Shown here one piece after another: positions 8,378 through 15,723 of a DNA stretch of 64,000 bases. Location: the NCBI RefSeq assembly GCF_013376045.1, contig NZ_JABMJG010000013.1, forward strand, positions 62,001 to 126,000, read 5' to 3'. The position numbers were made by a program, and so were the translations under genes. This DNA is from Variovorax sp. SG517. Lineage in GTDB: Bacteria > Pseudomonadota > Gammaproteobacteria > Burkholderiales > Burkholderiaceae_C. Positions within the stretch are counted from its first letter, which is position 1, and the number at the start of each line of letters is the position of its first letter. Below the pieces are notes generated by a model. It searched no databases. It saw only the letters and a program-made list of their open reading frames with translations, and was not told the DNA's origin.

Positions 8378-9286
8378 ATGAGCAGCATCAACCCCCGCAC
8401 CTACGAATCCATTCCCGCGCAGACAGTGGCCTTCCTGGGCCTCGGCGTCATGGGCGGCCCGATGGCCGGCCACCTCGCCAAGGCCGGCCACAGCGTCACG
8501 GTCTACAACCGCACCGCCGCCAAGGCGCAGGCCTGGGCCGACGAATTCGGCCCGCCCGGACGCCATGCCACCACCCCGCGCGAAGCGGCGGCCGGCGCCG
8601 ACATCGTGTTCTGCTGCGTCGGCAACGACGACGACCTGCGCTCGGTGGTCCTGGGCGACGACGGCGCCTTCGCCGGCATGAAGAAGGGCGCGGTGCTGGT
8701 CGACCACACCACCGCCTCTGCCGACGTGGCGCGTGAGCTTTCCAAGGCCGCGCAGGCGCTGGGCCTGCATTTCATCGACGCGCCCGTCTCGGGCGGCCAG
8801 GCCGGCGCGCAGAACGGCGCGCTCACGGTGATGTGCGGCGGCGACGCGGCGGTGTTCGAACGCATCAAGCCGGTGGCCATGGCCTTCTCGCGCGCGGTCA
8901 CGCTGCTGGGCGAGAGCGGTGCCGGCCAGCTCGCGAAGATGGTGAACCAGATCGCCATCGCGGGGCTGGTGCAGGGCCTGTCGGAAGCCATCGCCTTCGG
9001 CCAGCGCGCGGGCCTGGACATGGAAGCCGTGCTCGGCGTCATCAGCAAGGGCGCGGCCCAGAGCTGGCAGATGGAGAACCGCGGCAAGACCATGATCGAA
9101 GGCAAGTTCGACTACGGCTTCGCGGTCGACTGGATGCGCAAGGACCTGGGCCTGGTGCTCGACGAAGCCAAGCGCAACGGCGCGCGCGTGCCGGTGACGG
9201 CGCTGGTCGACCAGTTCTATGCCGACGTGCAGCAGGCCGGCGGCCGGCGCTGGGATACCTCGAGCCTCATCACGCGGCTCAAGTGA
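8378..9286 (+). CDS. NAD(P)-dependent beta-hydroxyacid dehydrogenase family protein
   Basis: The protein has 302 residues. The Rossmann motif FLGLGVMGGPMAGHLAKAGH is near the N-terminus. It is followed by the substrate motif DAPVSGGQAGAQNGALTVM and the catalytic-lysine helix GQLAKMVNQIAIAG. These place it in the 3-hydroxyisobutyrate dehydrogenase/tartronate semialdehyde reductase family, which oxidises or reduces small beta-hydroxy acids. The exact substrate is not readable. The start at 8378 is taken as the first Met giving a normal N-terminus. A strong hairpin terminator follows 10 bases after the stop. Confidence 0.92.
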   Translation: MSSINPRTYESIPAQTVAFLGLGVMGGPMAGHLAKAGHSVTVYNRTAAKAQAWADEFGPPGRHATTPREAAAGADIVFCCVGNDDDLRSVVLGDDGAFAGMKKGAVLVDHTTASADVARELSKAAQALGLHFIDAPVSGGQAGAQNGALTVMCGGDAAVFERIKPVAMAFSRAVTLLGESGAGQLAKMVNQIAIAGLVQGLSEAIAFGQRAGLDMEAVLGVISKGAAQSWQMENRGKTMIEGKFDYGFAVDWMRKDLGLVLDEAKRNGARVPVTALVDQFYADVQQAGGRRWDTSSLITRLK

Positions 9287-9295
9287 CGCAATGAA

Positions 9296-9319
9296 GAAAG
9301 CCCGCATCAGCGGGCTTTC
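9296..9319. terminator. Hairpin terminator between converging genes
   Basis: A perfect 10-bp stem, GAAAGCCCGC and GCGGGCTTTC, with a 4-base ATCA loop. The sequence is symmetrical, so it can serve both the dehydrogenase on the plus strand and dolP on the minus strand. No long T run follows on either side. Confidence 0.8.
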
Positions 9320-9340
9320 CTGTCTTGGCACGCAGCTTCT

Positions 9341-10159
9341 TCAGCGCACCGGCGAGGTCGTCACGCCGCTCGGGGAAGGCGCTGGCGTGGACGAGCCCGA
9401 AGCGGGCAGCGGCTCCATCGGCGGCAGCGGCACGCGCGAGGTGGAAGACGAGGAGGGCGCGGACGGCGTTGCCGAAGTCACAGGCGCCGGCCCCGTGCCG
9501 CCGCGCTGCGCCGCAGCCTGGTTCGCCGCCTGGCTGGCTGCCAGATCGGCCTCGCTCACGACCTCGACCACGCGCACAACCTTCACCACGCCCGACACGC
9601 CGCGCGTGATCTCGGTGGCGCGATCGGTCTCGCGGCGCGTGGCGATGCCCATCAGGTAGACCACGCCGCGCTCGGTCACCACCTTGAAGGAGTTGGCGAA
9701 GATGTCCTTGGCGTCGAGCAGCGAGGCCTTCACCTTGCCGGTGATGTAGAGGTCGTTCGAGCGATCCTGGAAGGTGCTGGACGAGCCCACAGTCAGCTCG
9801 TTGACCACCGAGCGCACGTTCACGATGCGGCTTACCTCATCTTCGACGCGGCGGCGGTCGGCATCGCTGCCCACGGCGCCGGTCAGCAGCACCTGGCGGT
9901 TGAAGCTGGTGACGCTCACGTACATCTGGTCGTTGGCGATGTCGCGCACGCGGGCCGCGGCACGCAGCTCGATGCCCTGGTCGTCGAGTTGCGCGCCCGA
10001 GCTGCGGCGGTCGGTGGCCACCATGCCCACGCCCACCACGGCCGCGCCGCCGACAACGAGCGGCACGCAGGCGGAAAGACCCGTGACCAGTGCGGCGCCC
10101 AGGGTCAGGGCAAGGGCGAAACGTTGGGTCGATGTCGTCGTCATGGTCGTCAAGGTCAT
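9341..10159 (-). CDS. dolP: BON-domain outer-membrane lipoprotein, DolP-like
   Basis: The protein has 272 residues. The signal ends in a lipobox (VTGLSAC), giving a lipidated periplasmic protein. Two BON domains follow: the first around VRDIANDQMYVSVTSFNRQ to VRSVVNELTVG, and the second around VKASLLDAKDIFANSFKVVT to GVVKVVRVVEVVSE. This is the DolP/YraP layout; in E. coli DolP helps maintain outer-membrane integrity. A Ser/Pro/Thr-rich tail of about 70 residues extends beyond the usual C-terminus. The start overlaps the stop of diaA (ATGA), matching the E. coli diaA-dolP order. An inner start at 10144 is possible. Confidence 0.88.
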   Translation of the reverse strand: MTLTTMTTTSTQRFALALTLGAALVTGLSACVPLVVGGAAVVGVGMVATDRRSSGAQLDDQGIELRAAARVRDIANDQMYVSVTSFNRQVLLTGAVGSDADRRRVEDEVSRIVNVRSVVNELTVGSSSTFQDRSNDLYITGKVKASLLDAKDIFANSFKVVTERGVVYLMGIATRRETDRATEITRGVSGVVKVVRVVEVVSEADLAASQAANQAAAQRGGTGPAPVTSATPSAPSSSSTSRVPLPPMEPLPASGSSTPAPSPSGVTTSPVR

Positions 10160-10767
10160 GAGGAAACTTCCTGTTCTCCGAGTAACTGGGCGTCCACCCC
10201 GTCGCACAGGCAATGCAGTGCGATCTGGTGGATCTCGTGGATGCGCGCCGCACGCTCGTGCGGCACGCTGATCTGGACGTCGGTCTCGCGCAGTGCGCGG
10301 CCGATGGAGCCGCCTGCGCCCGGCGCGGCGTTGCCGAGCAGCGCGACGACGGTCATGTCGCGCTCGTGCGCCGCGGTCACGGCAGCCAGCACCGACGCCG
10401 ACTGGCCGCTGATGCTCAAGGCCAGCAGCACGTCGCCGGCCTGGCCGAGCGCGCGCACCTGGCGGGCGAAGCGGTCGGCATCCGCGGCTTCGGCGCCGTC
10501 GGCGGCGGGGTCGGTGGCATCGCCGGGCAGCGCGATGGCGCCGAGCTCGGGCCTCTCGCGCTCGAAGCGGCCCACGAACTGCGCGGCGAACTGGGCCGCC
10601 AGCAGGCCCGACACGCCGGCTCCGCAGGCGAGCACCTTGCCGCCGCTGGTCACGCACGCCAGGATGGCCTGCATCGCTTGAGAGATGGGTTTGCTGAGGA
10701 CCGGCCCGGTCTGGTACTTGAGGTCGGCACTGTCGATGAAGTGCTGCTGAATCCGTTGCTCGAGCAT
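10156..10767 (-). CDS. diaA: DiaA-like SIS-domain protein
   Basis: The protein has 203 residues from the Met at 10767 (MLEQRIQQHFIDSADLKYQ), which matches the usual DiaA/GmhA-type N-terminus. The SIS phosphosugar-binding fold is shown by GGKVLACGAGVSGLLAAQF and GDVLLALSISGQSASVLAAV. In E. coli DiaA binds DnaA and stimulates initiation of replication. The call as DiaA rather than a heptose isomerase rests on the flanking yraN and dolP. A longer in-frame start at 10800 seems less likely. It is co-translated with dolP downstream. Confidence 0.85.
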   Translation of the reverse strand: MLEQRIQQHFIDSADLKYQTGPVLSKPISQAMQAILACVTSGGKVLACGAGVSGLLAAQFAAQFVGRFERERPELGAIALPGDATDPAADGAEAADADRFARQVRALGQAGDVLLALSISGQSASVLAAVTAAHERDMTVVALLGNAAPGAGGSIGRALRETDVQISVPHERAARIHEIHQIALHCLCDGVDAQLLGEQEVSS

Positions 10768-10853
10768 GGGGCGGGATGATAACTGGGGGCTGTGAAACAA
10801 GACGTTCGAGTTGTGGAGCCTTCATCGAGGCTTCAGTTCCCTCGAGCTCGTCG

Positions 10854-11231
10854 TCAACCGGCGTCGAAGGCTGCCTGCAGCCACGTGATTTTCTCTTCGA
10901 CCAGCACCACGTCGAAGCGGCACGGCGGCACCGTGCGCAGCCGGCTCAGGTAGTTCTGCGCGGCGAACACGATGCGCCGCCGCTTCGCTGCGGTGATGCT
11001 CCCGCCCGCGCCGCCGTGCGTGCCGGTGCTGCGATGGCGCACCTCCACGAACACCAGCGTGCCCGCGGGCGACGGGCGCGGATCGCGCATGATCAGGTCG
11101 ATCTCGCCGCCGCCGCGCCCGGGCGTCCGATAATTGCGGGCGAGCAGCACGAGGCCGGCGTCCCGCAGGTGGTCGAGCGCGGCGTCTTCCGCCGCATCGC
11201 CCCGATGCTTCGTAGTGGTGTCGGTCTTCAT
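10854..11231 (-). CDS. yraN: YraN family (UPF0102) nuclease-fold protein
   Basis: The protein has 125 residues, the usual size. Family motifs are the N-terminal GDAAEDAALDHLRDAG, the nuclease-like core GRGGGEIDLIMRD, and VFVEVRHRS. The E...D...ExR arrangement resembles the active site of Holliday-junction resolvase/restriction-enzyme folds, but the cellular role of YraN is not settled. It heads the minus-strand yraN-diaA-dolP group and is divergent from rsmI, with 71 bases between their starts. Confidence 0.94.
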   Translation of the reverse strand: MKTDTTTKHRGDAAEDAALDHLRDAGLVLLARNYRTPGRGGGEIDLIMRDPRPSPAGTLVFVEVRHRSTGTHGGAGGSITAAKRRRIVFAAQNYLSRLRTVPPCRFDVVLVEEKITWLQAAFDAG

Positions 11232-11302
11232 GGCCCTCCCTGTCCGCGGCCTGCTTGCGTTCTATTTTTCTGACTTCTTTTTCGTTCCGACGGAGAAACC
11301 CC

Positions 11303-12256
11303 TTGGCTTCACTCGCCCCTGCTTCTTTCGGCGCCGCCCTCGCGGCCGCGCACGACGCCGCGGGTGCGCAGCATTATCCGCAAGGCACGCTCTACGTCGT
11401 CGCCACGCCCATCGGCAACCTGGCCGACATCACGCTGCGCGCGCTGCACGTGCTGCAACTGGTGGACGCCATCGCCTGCGAGGACACGCGCCACACGCAG
11501 GCCCTGCTGCGCGCCTACGGCATCGACCGCCCCGGCTCCCGGCTGCTGGCGGTGCACCAGCACAACGAGGCCGAGGCCGCGCAGGCGGTTGTCGCGCGGC
11601 TCGCGCAGGGCGAGCGCATCGCCTACGTCAGCGACGCGGGCACGCCCGGCGTGAGCGACCCGGGGGCGCGCCTTGCAGTCGCCGTGCGCGCCGCGGGGCA
11701 GCGCGTGCTGCCGCTGCCGGGCGCCAGCAGCGTGACCACGCTGATCGGCGCCGCGGGGCTGGTGGCCGAAGGCGGCGGTGACGGCAATGCCAGCAGCAGC
11801 GCCTTCGTCTTCGCGGGATTCCTGCCGAGCAAGTCCGGCGAGCGCGACACGGCCGTGCAGGCGCTGTCGCAGGAGCCGCGCGCAGTGGTGCTGCTGGAGG
11901 CCCCGCACCGCATCGAGAACCTCGCGCGCGCGCTGTCCACGCTGGGCGAGCGCCGCGTCACCGTGGGCCGCGAGCTCACCAAGCAGTTCGAGGAAATCGC
12001 CACTGTCGCCGCAAGCGCGTTGCCCGACTGGTTCGGCGCCGACCGCGACCGCACGCGCGGCGAATTCGCTCTGGTGCTGCACCCCGTGGCCGTGAGCGGC
12101 GACGGCGGCGCGGAAGGCGAGCGCGTGCTGCGCCTGCTGCTGGCCGAACTGCCCGTGAAGACGGCCGTGAAGCTCGCGGCGGAGATCAGCGGAGCCCCGC
12201 GCAATACGCTGTATGACGCCGCGCTGCGCATCCGCGGCGAGGCGGAGCAGGACTAG
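11303..12256 (+). CDS. rsmI: 16S rRNA 2'-O-ribose C1402 methyltransferase RsmI
   Basis: The protein has 317 residues and is a tetrapyrrole-methylase-fold enzyme. Signature stretches are GTLYVVATPIGNLADITLRA, CEDTRHTQALLRAYGI, YVSDAGTPGVSDPGARLA and VLLEAPHRIENL. RsmI methylates the ribose of C1402 in 16S rRNA with S-adenosylmethionine. I prefer a TTG start at 11303 because GGAG stands seven bases upstream. Another in-frame TTG at 11255 would give 16 more residues with no ribosome site. Compared with E. coli, lpoA is missing between rsmI and yraN, and the two genes are divergent. Confidence 0.95.
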   Translation: MASLAPASFGAALAAAHDAAGAQHYPQGTLYVVATPIGNLADITLRALHVLQLVDAIACEDTRHTQALLRAYGIDRPGSRLLAVHQHNEAEAAQAVVARLAQGERIAYVSDAGTPGVSDPGARLAVAVRAAGQRVLPLPGASSVTTLIGAAGLVAEGGGDGNASSSAFVFAGFLPSKSGERDTAVQALSQEPRAVVLLEAPHRIENLARALSTLGERRVTVGRELTKQFEEIATVAASALPDWFGADRDRTRGEFALVLHPVAVSGDGGAEGERVLRLLLAELPVKTAVKLAAEISGAPRNTLYDAALRIRGEAEQD

Positions 12257-12799
12257 CTAGGCCGGCGGAAAAAGAAACTCCGGCGGTACAGCCACCGTCA
12301 GCCAAACCCCGTTTTCCGCGCGATGGAAAACATGGCCCAGCGCGTGCATGCGGCCCGCATCGACCCTGAGCACATGCGCCTTGCCATGACGCCGCCCCAC
12401 CAGCACCGCCGTGGCTTCGTCGACTGACAGATGCACATGTTGCCGCGCCCCCGGCAGCAAGCCCTGGACCCGAATGGAAGTCAGGAAACGCGTGGCCGTG
12501 CCGTGAAAAAGCTGCGGCGGCGGAACGATCGCCTCGAAGCTGCGACTGACCTGCGGTGTGGAGTGGCCCTGCAGCGCACGGATTCGCAGCCGGTCGGCCG
12601 ACAATTCGAAACGCTTCTTCGCACCCGAATCGACTGCCTGCAGTACATCCGCCGTCATCAGATCGCGTCCCGCGGCCGCCGCCCCGGCCACCAGCGCCGC
12701 GACGTCGGCCCAACCCTGCGCATCGAGCTGCAGGCCGACGGACTCCGGCGCGTGCCGCAGGACGTAGGCGATGAACTTGCTGGCGTCTTCCGGCGTCAT
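12257..12799 (-). CDS. kptA: RNA 2'-phosphotransferase, KptA/Tpt1 family
   Basis: The protein has 180 residues, the standard KptA length. Diagnostic elements are KFIAYVLRHAPESVGLQLD with the conserved Arg15-His16, the FHGTATRF motif near 98-105, HVHLSVDEATAV near 121-132, and NGVWLTVAVPPEFL at the end. The enzyme removes an internal RNA 2'-phosphate using NAD+, giving ADP-ribose 1'',2''-cyclic phosphate. Its physiological substrate in bacteria is uncertain. The start overlaps the stop of the upstream LysR gene by four bases (ATGA), so expression is probably tied to that regulator. It ends back-to-back with rsmI with no gap. Confidence 0.95.
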   Translation of the reverse strand: MTPEDASKFIAYVLRHAPESVGLQLDAQGWADVAALVAGAAAAGRDLMTADVLQAVDSGAKKRFELSADRLRIRALQGHSTPQVSRSFEAIVPPPQLFHGTATRFLTSIRVQGLLPGARQHVHLSVDEATAVLVGRRHGKAHVLRVDAGRMHALGHVFHRAENGVWLTVAVPPEFLFPPA

Positions 12800-13689
12800 C
12801 GGGTCTTCCAGTGGTCGCCGTGTGCAAGCAGTGCATCCATCAGCCGCTGCACGTGTGCGGTGGGCGGCCTGTCGGCTGCATGGAACACGTGGTAATCGAG
12901 CGACGGATAGCCCTGCAGGGGAATCGCCACCAGGCCGCTGGGAATGTGGCAGCAGGCATTCACCACCGCGAGGCCGAAGCCCAGCTGGGCGAAGCGCAGC
13001 ATCAGTTCCCAGCCGTTGGCTTCGAGCGATGGCTGCCACTGCACCGACTCGGCCTGCAGCAGGCGGCCGAGCAGCTCGCGATGCGGCCGCCCCGCCGAAG
13101 GCACGATCAGCTGCGCGCCCTTCAGGTCGCGCAGGCGCACCGACTTTCGCGAGGCCAACGCATGCGAGCGCGGCACGACCAGCACCTGCCCCACGGCGGT
13201 CAACCGCGCGGCATGCAGGTCGGCTGGCACCGTGCCCAGCGGCGCGATGCCCAGATGCGCCTGCCCCGAGCGCACCGCCTGGATCGATTCGTCGCGATCG
13301 CGCGTCAGCAGCTGCAGGTGCGGCGATGCCGCGGCACCCGAGAACAGAGACAGCGCCTTGCCGAGCAAATAGAGGTACGCGCCCTCGCCGGCCGACAGCG
13401 TGACAACCGGGGCGTCCTGCCCTTGGGCCAGCCCCTTCACGAAGCGCTGGTTGAACGCGAGCAGTTCCCGCGCATGCCGTGCAACCTGCTCGCCCGTGGC
13501 AGTGAGCTCGAGCGCACCGCCCGTGCGCACGTACAGCTTCGCGTCGAGCTGCTCCGACAGCTTGCGCACCTTGGCATGCAACGCCGGCTGGCTGATGTGC
13601 AGCAAGCGCGCCGATTCACTGAAGTTCAGCGTGTCGGCGAACACGGCGAACGACTGCAGCGCGTCGAGGTTGGTGCGGGGGATGTCCAT
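12796..13689 (-). CDS. LysR-family regulator coupled to kptA
   Basis: The protein has 297 residues from the Met at 13689 (MDIPRTNLDALQSFAVFAD); a start at 13701 adds four. The LysR helix-turn-helix is clear: NFSESARLLHISQPALHAKVRKLSEQLDAKLYVRT, then LTATGEQV. The C-terminal domain has the periplasmic-binding-protein fold that senses a small effector. The gene overlaps kptA by four bases. Upstream, a perfect palindrome with a T-N11-A core sits between it and the divergent HAD-like gene, so it probably regulates itself and that neighbour. The effector is unknown. Confidence 0.92.
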   Translation of the reverse strand: MDIPRTNLDALQSFAVFADTLNFSESARLLHISQPALHAKVRKLSEQLDAKLYVRTGGALELTATGEQVARHARELLAFNQRFVKGLAQGQDAPVVTLSAGEGAYLYLLGKALSLFSGAAASPHLQLLTRDRDESIQAVRSGQAHLGIAPLGTVPADLHAARLTAVGQVLVVPRSHALASRKSVRLRDLKGAQLIVPSAGRPHRELLGRLLQAESVQWQPSLEANGWELMLRFAQLGFGLAVVNACCHIPSGLVAIPLQGYPSLDYHVFHAADRPPTAHVQRLMDALLAHGDHWKTR

Positions 13690-13693
13690 CTGG

Positions 13694-13712
13694 CTATCCA
13701 TTTTATGGATAG
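13694..13712. promoter_or_regulatory. LysR-type operator palindrome
   Basis: CTATCCAT and ATGGATAG form perfect 8-base arms around a TTT spacer, with the LysR-type T-N11-A core from T13697 to A13709. It lies at the 5' end of the LysR gene and about 80 bases upstream of the divergent HAD-like gene, so one site could serve both directions. Confidence 0.6.
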
Positions 13713-13789
13713 TCCATTCAATAACAGTAGTTCCTGGTGATGAGCTTCATTTCTACGATCCGCCTGCTTCAAGACAAAAGGAACAAGAA

Positions 13790-14299
13790 ATGAAACACAC
13801 ATCTGCACCCGCATCCCTACTCCCCCGTCTCGGCATCGACATCGGTCGCGTGCTGATCGCGGCCGAAGGCGCCGGCGGCGCGGACACCTCCTTCATCGGC
13901 GGCTCGCTGCAGGACGCGCTGGACACACCACCCTACGAAGGCATGTTCGAGGCTGTCGGCCCACTGGTCGAGAAGTTCGAGGGCCGCGTGTGGCTGGTGT
14001 CGAAATGCGGGCAGAGCGTGCAGGCCAAGAGCCGTGCGTGGCTGCAGCATCACCGCTTCTTCGAGCGCACGGGCGTGCCGCCCGCGAACCTGCGCTTCTG
14101 CCTCCAGCGGCCGCAAAAAGCTGACCACTGCCGCGAACTGCGCATCACCCACTTCATCGACGACCGCAGCGACGTGCTGCACCACCTCGAAGGCCTCGTG
14201 CCTCACCGGTACCTCTTCGGCCCGCAGCGCAAGCCGGTGACGGTCGGAGGATTGGTGTTGCTGCCCGCGTGGAAGGACGCGGCCGCCCTCGTCGACTGA
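13790..14299 (+). CDS. HAD-like hydrolase-fold protein
   Basis: The protein has 169 residues. HAD-type landmarks are motif I GIDIGRVLI (Asp17), motif II LVSKCG (Ser71) and the acidic motif IV THFIDDRSDVL (Asp124, Asp125). The second aspartate of the usual DxD nucleophile motif is replaced by Gly19, so ordinary phosphatase chemistry may be changed or lost. It is well translated, with AAAGGA before the ATG. It is divergent from the LysR-kptA pair and probably shares its operator. The conserved block LVSKCGQSVQ...WLQHH suggests a defined bacterial subfamily, but I know no assigned function. Confidence 0.72.
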   Translation: MKHTSAPASLLPRLGIDIGRVLIAAEGAGGADTSFIGGSLQDALDTPPYEGMFEAVGPLVEKFEGRVWLVSKCGQSVQAKSRAWLQHHRFFERTGVPPANLRFCLQRPQKADHCRELRITHFIDDRSDVLHHLEGLVPHRYLFGPQRKPVTVGGLVLLPAWKDAAALVD

Positions 14300-14319
14300 C
14301 CGGCCAGCTGGAAAGCCAG

Positions 14320-15048
14320 CTAGCCGTCCAGCTCGGCGTAGCGCCTGAAGATGCCGTCTTCGTTGAACGCAATCCGGCGCGGACTCTGAAGGTAGTCGCG
14401 CACGCGCTGGCGGCGCTTGACGTTGGCATGCAGCTTCACGACCGCGGGCGTCGCGGCCAGCGCCCGCGCCGAAGCCTTCGGAAACGCGTAGTGCAAACCG
14501 TCCACCAGCTGGAAGAGCGACAGGTCGGCGTAGGTCAGCGTGTCGCCCACCAGATGCTGGCTGCCCGCGGGATTGCGCTGCAGCACACGCTCGAACCAGC
14601 CGAGGAACTTCGGGATGCGCTCCTCGCGAAAAGCCTTCGCGCGCTGCACGGCCGCGTCGCGCTGGTCTTCGTAATAAGCGCCAACCGAGATCGGATGGTG
14701 CGTATCGTGCGCCTCTGCCACCGCATCGGCGATGGTGAGCTGCAGCTGGTGCGTCCACAGGCCGTCCGATTCGCCTACGCCCGACAGGCCCAGCCTGGGG
14801 CCCAGGTACAGCAGGATCGCGGCGGTCTGGCCGACCACGATATCGCCATCGACGAGGAACGGCGGCGCAAAGGCAGGGCGCGCGGCTTCCGGGTCGTCCA
14901 GCCGCTCACCGAGAGCGGATCCGCCACCGCCCTCGCCCTCGGGCAAGCGCGCCACGTCGACATAGTCCGCGCCGGCAGCTTCGAGCGCGAGCCGGACGAA
15001 TTCACCTCGGCCCTGGATGGTGGGCCAGTAATGGAGTTGGTAGGGCAT
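14320..15048 (-). CDS. Glutathione S-transferase family protein
   Basis: The protein has 242 residues from MPYQLHYWPTIQGRGEFVRL. The N-terminal thioredoxin-like domain has the glutathione-binding element with Q-T-A at VGQTAAILLYLG. The all-helical C-terminal domain includes LTYADLSLFQLVDGL with the conserved N-capping Asp. The start pattern (YxxxxGRGE) resembles sigma- or alpha-type enzymes. It may conjugate glutathione to electrophiles or serve an isomerase role. A glycine/glutamate-rich insert (EGEGGGGSALGE) stands out in the first domain. An upstream in-frame start at 15084 is possible. Confidence 0.88.
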   Translation of the reverse strand: MPYQLHYWPTIQGRGEFVRLALEAAGADYVDVARLPEGEGGGGSALGERLDDPEAARPAFAPPFLVDGDIVVGQTAAILLYLGPRLGLSGVGESDGLWTHQLQLTIADAVAEAHDTHHPISVGAYYEDQRDAAVQRAKAFREERIPKFLGWFERVLQRNPAGSQHLVGDTLTYADLSLFQLVDGLHYAFPKASARALAATPAVVKLHANVKRRQRVRDYLQSPRRIAFNEDGIFRRYAELDG

Positions 15049-15169
15049 GCGGGAGATGGTGGCATGGGAGGGGAATGGGGGCAATCACGGGCTTCGCAGT
15101 GCGGGAACAGACCTAGCCATCAGCACCCCGGGCGTTCCGTGATCAAGGTAGAAGTTCAGATCCCCACGC

Positions 15170-15712
15170 TCAAGGAGCTCGAGTGATTGGAGGAAGAAGC
15201 GAGCAGAAGGCACGCTCGATTTCTTTCGTTTTGGCAGACGCCTTAAAAGCTTGAGGGTAAGTTTTGACGCTTCTCGCCCCAACCGTGAAGCTCATCATGC
15301 GGAAGGATCTTTCTCCGTCATAGAAAACGATTCCATCCAATCCATCGCGCACATTTCTCTCTGGATGCCTGAAGGAGCGCAATGCCCGGCTTAACGCAGG
15401 GAAGGATTCCGTGTTGCGCTCGATAAAAACCTTTCGAAGCAAATCATCTGGAATTTTCAATACGCGATTATTGAAGTACAGGATTGAATCATTGTTTTTC
15501 CACTGAATTCCACAAATCGAATCAATGCGATCGCCATTCGCAAACTCCTTGATTTTTTCGGCTAACGCTCGATTGTCAGGATCAGATCCAATACTACTCC
15601 ATGCAACAAAATGATCACTTCGCGCCCCGGCGAAAGAATCCATCGAGAACAGAATACAAAATGCCAAGGCAACGACAATTTCAATTCGTCTCCAAAAAAT
15701 AGCTATCTTCAT
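15170..15712 (-). CDS. AT-rich exported protein, candidate T6SS immunity protein
   Basis: The protein has 180 residues with an N-terminal signal sequence (IEIVVALAFCILFSMDSFAGA), so it is probably periplasmic. I recognise no family in the mature part, which is polar and contains two cysteines (SICGIQW and RAFCSLL). It begins 11 bases after the stop of the amidase effector on the same strand. It is clearly richer in A and T than its surroundings. Position after an effector, export to the periplasm and atypical composition together suggest an immunity protein against the peptidoglycan-cutting effector. That is inference from context only. Confidence 0.6.
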   Translation of the reverse strand: MKIAIFWRRIEIVVALAFCILFSMDSFAGARSDHFVAWSSIGSDPDNRALAEKIKEFANGDRIDSICGIQWKNNDSILYFNNRVLKIPDDLLRKVFIERNTESFPALSRALRSFRHPERNVRDGLDGIVFYDGERSFRMMSFTVGARSVKTYPQAFKASAKTKEIERAFCSLLPPITRAP

Positions 15713-15723
15713 CTCATTTCCTT

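Noticed and set aside
5359..8400. A 1013-codon minus-strand open frame antisense to pilT and pilU
   Set aside because: Only its end (yggS) is a real protein. The rest is a mirror frame of well-identified ATPase genes, caused by high third-position GC.
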